NCBI GenBank assembly: GCA_903834645.1
Contig: CAILKA010000612.1
Coordinates: forward strand, 1 to 7,584
Length of the DNA: 7,584 nucleotides
Source: an uncultured beta proteobacterium
GTDB lineage: Bacteria > Pseudomonadota > Gammaproteobacteria > Burkholderiales > Burkholderiaceae_C
Direction of reading: 5' to 3'
The position numbers and the translations under genes are program-made. Shown piece after piece: positions 1 to 4,920 of this stretch. Position 1 is the first letter of the stretch. Each line of letters opens with the position of its first letter. The notes under the pieces were generated by a model, which did no database searches, was not told where the DNA came from, and worked only from the letters and a program-made list of their open reading frames with translations.

Positions 1-14
1 CGAATCGTGGTCAT
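1..14 (-). CDS. Possible first codons of a gene running off the left edge
   Basis: On the minus strand an ATG at 14-12 opens a frame reading Met-Thr-Thr-Ile before the window ends. A good sigma70-like promoter lies just upstream on the same strand (75-46), so a divergent gene here is plausible. No clear Shine-Dalgarno sequence precedes the ATG; the bases before it are C-rich. Four residues are too few to name a product, and the true start could lie further left. Confidence 0.2.
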
Positions 15-45
15 GAAGGGGGAAAGTTGGTCGGCAAAGACCGCG

Positions 46-75
46 ATTCTAGCTCGAATTCAGCCGGCCTGCCAA
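46..75 (-). promoter_or_regulatory. Leftward sigma70-like promoter
   Basis: Read on the minus strand, TTGGCA (75-70) and TAGAAT (51-46) are separated by 18 bases. Each hexamer matches the sigma70 consensus (TTGACA / TATAAT) at five of six positions. Transcription would start near position 39 and run out of the window to the left. The -35 box lies inside a GC-rich inverted repeat (65-82), which might affect its use. Nothing of comparable quality was seen on the plus strand for the gene at 138. Confidence 0.45.
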
Positions 76-82
76 CAGGCCG
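65..82. repeat. Perfect 7-bp inverted repeat, hairpin
   Basis: CGGCCTG (65-71) and CAGGCCG (76-82) are exact complements around the four-base loop CCAA. The stem is strong, but neither strand has a following T-run, so it does not look like an intrinsic terminator. It lies in the leader between the left-edge promoter and the PAS-GGDEF gene and covers the leftward -35 box. It could be a regulator site or simply a GC-rich coincidence. Confidence 0.4.
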
Positions 83-137
83 CCCCCGCCCCGCCCCTGA
101 ACACCGTACAGGCCCTGGCGGGGAGCAAAATGGCGCC

Positions 138-1190
138 ATGTCGTCGACCCCTGCCCATCCCGCAGATGCCGTGGCCGCTCCGCCCTCGGAGGCCCCCCCG
201 ACCGGGCAAGCCTGGCGCGATGTGGCGCCGCTCTGGCCCGGCCTGCTGGCCGGACACGGTCAGGCCCTGGCCGTCAAGGACGCTGCCACGGGCCGCTACC
301 GTGCAATCGGCCCGGCCTGGCAAACCCTGTTCGGGCTCGATCCGGCCGACTGCCTGGGGCGCACGGATGCGGAGATCTTCGGCGGCGCCGTCGCCGCTGC
401 CTGGCGCGCCGCAGACCAGATGGTCCTCGACCGTGCCGACGCAGTGGCGAGCGACCACGCCTTCGAGTGGCGCGGGCAGTGGCGTGAGCTCTCCGTCACG
501 CGGCAGGGGGCACAGCCCGATGGGGTCGCGCAGCGGCAGATCCTGAGCCACTGGGTGGATGTGCGGGCGCAGCGCCAGCAGGCGCGCCAGTTGGTCGAGG
601 CGCTCGCCGCCCTTCAGCAGGCGCGCGAGGCCGCCGATGCGGTCCGCCAGGATTCGGCGACCGCTGATGACCTGCGCGATCCCGTCTCGGGCCTGCCCGG
701 GCGCGTGCCGTTCCTCGATCAGTTGCGCCGGGAGTTCGACCTGTCCGCGCGCGAGGGTCGCGAGATGTCTCTCGTGCTGCTGGAGGTCGACCCGCCCGAG
801 GCGGCAGATCCGGGTGTGCCCGTCCTCTCCAGCGACGAGGTGGCGCGCGAGGTCGGCAACTGGCTGCGCACGGGCACGCGCGCCATGGATGCCACCGGCC
901 GCCTCGGCCCCACCCGCTACGCGATCCTGCTTTCGGGAGCGGGCCTGCCGATCGCCGCCCGGCGGGCCGAAGCGCTGCGCGCAGCCCGACAGCCGGTGGC
1001 TGCACCGGTGCCAGGGCCCACCGTGGCGCCGCTCACCCTCAGCATCGGCGTGGCCAGCTACCCGTTGAGCGCAGACTCTCCCGAGGGGCTGCTGCAGTCG
1101 GCCGAGCAGGCCCTCCTGCGCGCCCGTGCGCGAGGGGGCAACCAGATGGCCCTGGCGGGGCTGTCGCTGGGGGATCAGCCCCAGAGCTGA
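138..1190 (+). CDS. PAS domain protein with degenerate GGDEF domain
   Basis: A 350-residue cytoplasmic signalling protein. After a Pro/Ala-rich leader (1-22), residues about 42-142 resemble a PAS sensor domain (AVKDAATGRYRAIGPAW, then FGLDPADCLGRT). A helical linker (about 143-178) leads to a GGDEF-family domain: DPVSGLPGR (181-189), LLEVD (214-218), SIGVASYP (302-309) and a C-terminal AEQALLRARARGGNQ segment. The signature is degraded: GGDEF is replaced by GPTRY (257-261), and the first metal-binding Asp appears to be Glu216, so diguanylate cyclase activity is very unlikely. The inhibitory-site motif RxxD is kept (R248, D251) at the canonical spacing, so it may bind c-di-GMP as an effector. 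There is no transmembrane segment, EAL domain or HD-GYP domain. The ATG at 138 is chosen because GGGGAG at 120-125 precedes it by 12 bases; the frame stays open upstream to 27, but that part is low-complexity. The gene converges on 6S RNA. Confidence 0.85.
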   Translation: MSSTPAHPADAVAAPPSEAPPTGQAWRDVAPLWPGLLAGHGQALAVKDAATGRYRAIGPAWQTLFGLDPADCLGRTDAEIFGGAVAAAWRAADQMVLDRADAVASDHAFEWRGQWRELSVTRQGAQPDGVAQRQILSHWVDVRAQRQQARQLVEALAALQQAREAADAVRQDSATADDLRDPVSGLPGRVPFLDQLRREFDLSAREGREMSLVLLEVDPPEAADPGVPVLSSDEVAREVGNWLRTGTRAMDATGRLGPTRYAILLSGAGLPIAARRAEALRAARQPVAAPVPGPTVAPLTLSIGVASYPLSADSPEGLLQSAEQALLRARARGGNQMALAGLSLGDQPQS

Positions 1191-1208
1191 GCCTGCCCGG
1201 CGCAAAGG

Positions 1209-1385
1209 TGCCCGCCGCGACGCGGGGCCGGATTCCTGAACCCTCAGCGAAGTTCAGGTGGGCGGGGTCAGAAGGGCCTCGGGTTCGTCTGACGCGAGAC
1301 GCTCACACCAGCCCGACGATGTTCCCTGCCCTTGCTCAATGAGCATCGGTTCTAGGAAATTACAGACCCCGAAGTCGCGGCGGAC
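1209..1385 (-). ncRNA. ssrS: 6S RNA
   Basis: 6S RNA binds sigma70 RNA polymerase holoenzyme, mimics an open promoter and represses transcription in stationary phase. The minus strand folds as expected. A closing stem pairs 1385-1374 with 1221-1210 (11 Watson-Crick pairs and one G-U), continued by CGGGGTC (1371-1365) with GGCCCCG. A large central bubble follows. Its 3' strand carries the typical hairpin CCTGAAC...GTTCAGG, which corresponds in position and sequence to the CCUUGAAC...GUUCAAGG hairpin of E. coli 6S RNA. The apical arm includes CGTCT...AGACG flanked by GGGC...GGCCC. The length of about 177 nt fits the family (about 180). It lies 32 bases after zapA, the usual position of ssrS. Ends are set from the stem and the promoter and may be off by a few bases. 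Confidence 0.9.
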
Positions 1386-1391
1386 GCTGCC

Positions 1392-1421
1392 ATTGTAGGC
1401 CGCGACGCCCCGCCCGTTCAG
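1392..1421 (-). promoter_or_regulatory. 6S RNA promoter overlapping the zapA stop
   Basis: On the minus strand, TACAAT (1397-1392) is a strong -10 box. It ends seven bases before the first base of the 6S closing stem (1385). A weaker -35, CTGAAC (1421-1416), lies 18 bases upstream and overlaps the zapA stop codon (1420-1418). This would let 6S RNA be made independently of the zapBA transcript, although read-through followed by processing is also possible. Confidence 0.6.
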
Positions 1422-1786
1422 AGGAGATGGCCGTCTCGTTGCAGGGCCGCATCGAGCCGCGCGATCAGGGCCTTCAGGTCCGGCTCGTCGTGGCCACAGG
1501 AGGCAGCGGTGCCCGTGGCGGGGCTGACAGGGTCGGGCTGACCGGGGGCCGGCTCTTGCGGGGCCGGTGAGGGGGGAGCCTGGCGCGAGGCTTGTGCGAG
1601 CTGGTAGGCGAGGTTGAGCGCCGCGAGCACCGCGATGCGCTCGCGCGCGCGGATCCGCCCGGCGTCGCGGATGGCGCTCATCTCGCGGTCCACCAGCGCC
1701 ACGGCCGCACGCAGGAGCTCCTCGCCGCCGTCCGGGCAGCCCAGCACGTAGCCCTGCCCGAGGATCGTGACCTCGACCTGCTTCAC
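1418..1786 (-). CDS. zapA: Cell division protein ZapA
   Basis: ZapA binds FtsZ in the cytoplasm and promotes bundling of protofilaments in the Z-ring. The 122-residue product begins MKQVEVTILGQGYVLGCPDG, matching the ZapA N-terminal beta-hairpin (v-x-v-x-ILG-x-x-Y-x-l-x-CP). A helical dimerisation part follows (about 22-66), including RIRARERIAVLAALNLAYQL. A Pro-rich linker (about 70-91) leads to a short C-terminal helix (101-118). The tail is somewhat longer than in the roughly 109-residue E. coli protein. The start is a GTG at 1786-1784, chosen because the family homology begins there and no in-frame ATG lies close by; GAGG stands 10 bases before it. zapB ends 28 bases upstream and 6S RNA begins 32 bases downstream, so the two protein genes probably share a transcript. 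Confidence 0.92.
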   Translation of the reverse strand: MKQVEVTILGQGYVLGCPDGGEELLRAAVALVDREMSAIRDAGRIRARERIAVLAALNLAYQLAQASRQAPPSPAPQEPAPGQPDPVSPATGTAASCGHDEPDLKALIARLDAALQRDGHLL

Positions 1787-1814
1787 AGGCCAGCAGCCTC
1801 GGCCAGGGAGGCGC

Positions 1815-2030
1815 TCACAGCGCAGGCCCGCCCTCTGCGGAAGACGCGGGCAAACGCTCCAGCAGCTCGTCGATGCGCGTGCGCGCGGCGCCCAGCCGGT
1901 TGCGCAGCTGGTCGCGCTCGGCGGCCAGCGCGTCGAGCTGGCGCTGCAGCAGCGAGTTGGTGCGCTCGAGTTCCTCGTGTCGCAGCAGCAGCCGGTCCAC
2001 GCGGTCGGCGAGGTCGTGGAGCTGTGACAT
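1815..2030 (-). CDS. zapB: ZapB-like small coiled-coil protein
   Basis: A 71-residue, almost entirely alpha-helical protein. Residues 1-60 form a continuous coiled coil with heptad-spaced Leu and many Arg/Glu/Gln residues (LADRVDRLLLRHEELERTN, then LQRQLDALAAERDQLRNRL), followed by a short disordered tail. Its size, character and position directly before zapA fit the small proteins annotated as ZapB or DUF904/TIGR02449 family, which link ZapA to the division machinery. True orthology to E. coli ZapB is not proven here, because coiled coils are weak evidence. The ATG at 2030 is preferred over the in-frame ATG at 2060: a TACAAT -10 box (2064-2059) overlaps the latter, which would fall upstream of the transcription start. 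No clear Shine-Dalgarno sequence is present. Confidence 0.75.
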   Translation of the reverse strand: MSQLHDLADRVDRLLLRHEELERTNSLLQRQLDALAAERDQLRNRLGAARTRIDELLERLPASSAEGGPAL

Positions 2031-2058
2031 GGGGCGGCATCTGGGGAAGGAGCAGCCC

Positions 2059-2087
2059 ATTGTAGGTGCGGCCGCGCGAACTGCGGA
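2059..2087 (-). promoter_or_regulatory. Putative zapBA promoter
   Basis: The minus strand has TACAAT at 2064-2059 and a weak -35, TCCGCA (2087-2082, three of six matches), with 17 bases between. Transcription would begin near 2052, giving a leader of about 22 bases before the zapB ATG at 2030. The -10 context CCTACAATGG is identical to that of the 6S RNA promoter. The weak -35 limits confidence. Confidence 0.4.
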
Positions 2088-2123
2088 AGCGTCGGCCGCT
2101 GCGCAGGCGGTGCCGAGTGGCTG

Positions 2124-2786
2124 TCAGGCCGTTCGGCTCTCGGCGCGGCCTCCACGTGCCGAGGCTGGTGCCGCGTCGCACCAGCGGCTCACCGCGCAGG
2201 CTTCGCAACGAGGCTTGCGCGCCTGGCAGACGTAGCGTCCGTGGAGGATCAGCCAATGGTGCGCATCGGCTCGGTAGGGGGCGGGTACGCGGCGCAGCAG
2301 CCCCTGCTCGACTTCCAGCGGGTTGCGCCCGGGCGCCAGCCCGGTGCGGTTGGCCACGCGAAAGATGTGCGTGTCCACCGCCATCGTCTCCTCGCCGAAG
2401 GCGCAGTTCAGCACCACGTTGGCCGTCTTGCGGCCCACCCCCGGCAGCGCCTCCAGCGCTTCGCGGGTGCGCGGAACCTCTCCTCCGTGGTGCTCCACGA
2501 GCAGCCGGCAGGTTTCATGCAGATTGCGCGCCTTCGTGCGGTACAGCCCGATCGTGCGGACATGCGCCTCGATGCCCGCGACGCCCAGTGCGTGCATGCT
2601 CGCTGGTGTCGGGGCGCGGGCGAAAAGCGTGTGCGTGGCCTTGTTCACGCTCACGTCGGTGGCCTGAGCCGACAGCAGCACGGCAGCCAGCAGCTCGAAT
2701 ACGCTGGTGTAGGCCAGCTCGGTGGCGGGTGCCGGGTTGGCGGCATGCAACGCAGCGAAGAAGGACTCGACGTCGGCTGGCTTCAT
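2124..2786 (-). CDS. nth: Endonuclease III (DNA glycosylase/AP lyase)
   Basis: Nth removes oxidised pyrimidines from DNA and cleaves the abasic strand by beta-elimination, in base excision repair. The product is 220 residues, close to the 211 of E. coli. The helix-hairpin-helix LPGVGRKTANVVL (114-126) contains the catalytic Lys120, and VDTHIFRV carries the catalytic Asp138, both at the E. coli numbering. The C-terminal [4Fe-4S] ligands are Cys187, Cys194, Cys197 and Cys203 (C-x6-C-x2-C-x5-C). LLSAQATD (37-44) is the usual N-terminal signature. All key residues are present, so the enzyme should be active. A short Arg/Ala-rich tail follows the cluster. The ATG overlaps the rsxB stop as ATGA (2786-2783), which implies translational coupling to rsxB; no separate ribosome binding site stands out. 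Confidence 0.96.
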   Translation of the reverse strand: MKPADVESFFAALHAANPAPATELAYTSVFELLAAVLLSAQATDVSVNKATHTLFARAPTPASMHALGVAGIEAHVRTIGLYRTKARNLHETCRLLVEHHGGEVPRTREALEALPGVGRKTANVVLNCAFGEETMAVDTHIFRVANRTGLAPGRNPLEVEQGLLRRVPAPYRADAHHWLILHGRYVCQARKPRCEACAVSRWCDAAPASARGGRAESRTA

Positions 2787-3484
2787 GGGCCCGCATTGTC
2801 GCGCCGCGCGCGCACCCGGGAGAGCGCGGCCTCGACTGCGGCGTGCTTGCGCGCCTGCAGCAGCGGGTCGTCGCTCGGGCCGGAGGCGGCCAGGTCCTGG
2901 AGCTTCTCCGCGGCCCGCCTGGCGAGCCGCTCCTCGTTTTCTCGGCGGGTGCGCTCGAGCCGCTCGGCGCGCTGGCGGTAGCGCACGCGCGCTTCATCGG
3001 CCTGTGGCGCCGACCACGCCGCCCAGCCGGTTGCCAGCCCGGTCATGGGGCGCATCTCGATGCAATCCACCGGGCAGGCCGGCACGCACAGCTCGCAGCC
3101 CGTGCACTGCGCGTCGATCACCGTATGCATCGCCTTGGGGGCTCCCACGATGCAGTCCACGGGGCAGGCCTGGATGCACAAGGTGCAGCCGATGCACCAG
3201 GCTTCGTCGACCACGGCCAGCTGTCGCGGGCCCTCGTGTCCGCACGAGGGGTCCAGGGGCTGCACGTGCTGGCCGGTCAGTGCGGCCAGGCGCTCGACAC
3301 CCTCGGCGCCGCCCGGTGGGCAGCGGTTGATGGCCACGCCCTGCCAGGCGATGGCCTCGGCATAGCCCCGGCAATCGGGATAGCCGCAGCGCGTGCACTG
3401 CGTCTGCGGCAGCAGTGCGTCGATCTGCCCGGGCGTGACCGGGGCCACGCGGCCGGGCTCCGGGTCAGGCTGCGCGGGCCGCAC
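2783..3484 (-). CDS. rsxB: RnfB/RsxB-type iron-sulfur ferredoxin, soluble form
   Basis: An electron-transfer protein of the RnfB/RsxB family, 233 residues. Residues 30-55 form the N-terminal [4Fe-4S] motif (Cys30, Cys33, Cys38, Cys55, in CTRCGYPDCRGYAEAI and NRCPPGG). Two ferredoxin motifs follow: CIGCTLCIQACPVDC (Cys97, 100, 103, 107) and CTGCELCVPACPVDC (Cys127, 130, 133, 137). The rest, about 160-210, is a charged Arg/Glu-rich helix, probably a coiled coil. Unlike RnfB of complete Rnf complexes, it has no N-terminal membrane helix, and no other rnf gene is in view, so it is probably cytoplasmic. Its partner is unknown. The start is a GTG at 3484-3482, placed by homology; it lies inside the end of phaZ (20-base overlap). 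The stop overlaps the nth start. This pairing echoes the rsx-nth operon of E. coli. Confidence 0.88.
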   Translation of the reverse strand: MRPAQPDPEPGRVAPVTPGQIDALLPQTQCTRCGYPDCRGYAEAIAWQGVAINRCPPGGAEGVERLAALTGQHVQPLDPSCGHEGPRQLAVVDEAWCIGCTLCIQACPVDCIVGAPKAMHTVIDAQCTGCELCVPACPVDCIEMRPMTGLATGWAAWSAPQADEARVRYRQRAERLERTRRENEERLARRAAEKLQDLAASGPSDDPLLQARKHAAVEAALSRVRARRDNAGP

Positions 3485-4781
3485 GGCGTGCGCCGCGGGC
3501 GGTGCGGACGCGAGGGCTGGCCCCGGGTGCCGCCAGCGGGCTGGCCTCGTACCGGCCGATGAACTCCCGCACCCGCGGGTAGGCCATCTCGCGCCAGCGC
3601 CGCCCCGAGAAGATGCCGTAGTGGCCCGCGCCTGGCACGTCGTAGTGGAACTGGTGGGCCCGGTCGATGCCGCGGCACAGGTCGTGCGCGGCGCGGGTCT
3701 GCCCGGCGCCGGAGATGTCGTCGAGTTCGCCCTCCACGGTCAGCAAGGCGGTGCGGCTGATGTCGTGCGGGCGCACGAGCCGACCCTCGACTTCCCAGGT
3801 GCCGTTGACGAGCGCGAAGTCCTGGAACACCGTGCGGATGGTGTCCAGGTAGTACTCCGCCGGCATGTCCAGGACCGCGTTGTACTCGTCGTAGAACTCG
3901 CGGTGCGCGTCGGCACTGCCCTCGTCGCCACGCATCAGGTCGAGGAAGTAGTCATAGTGCGAGCGCAGGTGGCGGTCCGGGTTCATCGCAACGAAGCCGG
4001 TGTGCTGCAGGAAGCCGGGATAGACGCTGCGGCCCGCGCCCGGAAAGTTCTGCGGCACGCGGTAGATCACGTTGTTCTCGAACCACGTCAGGCTCTTGTT
4101 CGTCGCCAGGTTGTTGACCGCGGTGGGCGACTTGCGGGCGTCTATGGGCCCGCCCATCATCGTCATGGTGCGAGGGGTCACCTCGCCGGCGCTGGCCATC
4201 AGCGACACCGCGGCGAGCACCGGCACCGTGGGCTGGCACACCGAGATCACGTGCACGTGCGCGCCGATGTGGCGGATGAACTCCTGCACATAGGCCACGT
4301 AATCGTGCAGATGGAAGGCTCCGGCCTCCAGCGGCACCATGCGCGCGTCGGTCCAGTCGGTGATGTAGACCTTGTGGTCGTGCAGCAGGTTGCGCACGGT
4401 GTCACGCAGCAGTGTCGAGTGATGACCCGACAACGGTGCCACCACCAGCACGGTGGGCTGGCCCTTCATCTGCGCGAGGGCCTGCGGGTCGTCGGTAAAG
4501 CGCTTGAAGCGCAGCAGCCGGCAGAAGGGCTTGTGCACGTGCACCTGCTCCTGCACCGCCACCTCGATACCGCCGACCTTGGCCCGGCCGATGCCGAAAG
4601 CCGGCTTCTCGTACTCCTTGGCCAGGCGGTGCATCAGGTCGAGCCCGGCGGCCACGCGCTGGGCCATCGGCGTGTGGGCCAAGGGAGACAGCGGGTGCGT
4701 GTAGAGCTTGGACGAAGCGCTCGCGAACTCGGAGAAGGGCGCGAGCATCGCTCGCTGGGCCTCGTAGAGCTGATACAGCAT
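3465..4781 (-). CDS. phaZ: Intracellular polyhydroxybutyrate depolymerase
   Basis: PhaZ of the PhaZa1 type degrades native PHB granules in the cytoplasm, releasing 3-hydroxybutyrate units for carbon and energy supply. The 438-residue product begins MLYQLYEAQRAMLAPFSEFA and has an alpha/beta-hydrolase core. The nucleophile is a cysteine in VISVCQPTVPVLA (Cys182) rather than the serine of extracellular depolymerases. The other triad members fit EGELDDIS (Asp355, or the neighbouring Asp354) and GAGHYGIFSG (His387). These positions match Cys183, Asp355 and His388 of Ralstonia PhaZa1 within one residue. There is no signal peptide, as expected for an intracellular enzyme. The last 20 or so residues are an Arg/Ala-rich basic tail that makes the protein longer than the 419-residue Ralstonia enzyme. 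The ATG at 4781 has only a weak GGA eight bases upstream. A PhaR-like operator lies 105-123 bases upstream. Confidence 0.94.
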   Translation of the reverse strand: MLYQLYEAQRAMLAPFSEFASASSKLYTHPLSPLAHTPMAQRVAAGLDLMHRLAKEYEKPAFGIGRAKVGGIEVAVQEQVHVHKPFCRLLRFKRFTDDPQALAQMKGQPTVLVVAPLSGHHSTLLRDTVRNLLHDHKVYITDWTDARMVPLEAGAFHLHDYVAYVQEFIRHIGAHVHVISVCQPTVPVLAAVSLMASAGEVTPRTMTMMGGPIDARKSPTAVNNLATNKSLTWFENNVIYRVPQNFPGAGRSVYPGFLQHTGFVAMNPDRHLRSHYDYFLDLMRGDEGSADAHREFYDEYNAVLDMPAEYYLDTIRTVFQDFALVNGTWEVEGRLVRPHDISRTALLTVEGELDDISGAGQTRAAHDLCRGIDRAHQFHYDVPGAGHYGIFSGRRWREMAYPRVREFIGRYEASPLAAPGASPRVRTARGARRAARAA

Positions 4782-4840
4782 GTTCAGTGTCCGGTCTGTT
4801 CAGGCCACGGAGTGTGGAGCAGCCCGATGCGCCTGCTCAA

Positions 4841-4912
4841 CCCGACAACGTGTGCGCGCGCAACAAAGGTGGGAATGTGCCACAGTTTGCTGCGGCGCAG
4901 CAAATTGTCGGG
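4841..4912. repeat. 72-bp imperfect inverted repeat upstream of phaZ
   Basis: The outer ends are an exact 8-bp inverted repeat: CCCGACAA at 4841-4848 and TTGTCGGG at 4905-4912. Similarity continues inward for roughly 28 bases per arm with gaps. Each arm carries a TGC...GCA palindrome: TGCGCGCGCA (4853-4862) on the left and the longer one at 4886-4904 on the right. The centre, about 4870-4883, is unrelated. The element fills half of the gap between the aminotransferase stop and the phaZ start. It could be a double operator or a large hairpin in RNA. No T-run follows either arm. Confidence 0.6.
4886..4904. promoter_or_regulatory. Predicted PhaR operator for phaZ
   Basis: TTTGCTGCGGCGCAGCAAA is a perfect palindrome with 9-bp arms around one base. 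It contains CTGC-N3-GCAG, the TGC-rich motif reported for PhaR, the PHB-responsive repressor of phasin and PHB genes, in Paracoccus and related bacteria. It lies on the phaZ side of the gap after the aminotransferase stop. TTGCTG within it could also serve as a -35, with CACATT 18 bases further on as a weak -10; bound PhaR would then block the promoter. The operator identity is inferred from the motif and the neighbouring gene. Confidence 0.6.
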
Positions 4913-4920
4913 GGCGAGCG

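Noticed and set aside
1130..1190. Possible bidirectional terminator between the PAS-GGDEF gene and 6S RNA (GGGGCTG...CAGCCCC)
   Set aside because: The arms lie inside the coding sequence, the loop is long and no T-run follows on either strand.
60..1205. A 381-codon minus-strand frame opposite the PAS-GGDEF gene
   Set aside because: The plus-strand product has PAS and GGDEF family motifs and a ribosome binding site; the antisense product has neither.
4860..4885. Sigma54 promoter before phaZ (TGGCAC at 4883-4878, minus strand)
   Set aside because: The required GC at the -12 position is absent at the fixed spacing.
4886..4904. The palindrome as an intrinsic terminator for tyrB
   Set aside because: No T-run follows the stem on the minus strand and the loop is very tight; the operator reading fits better.
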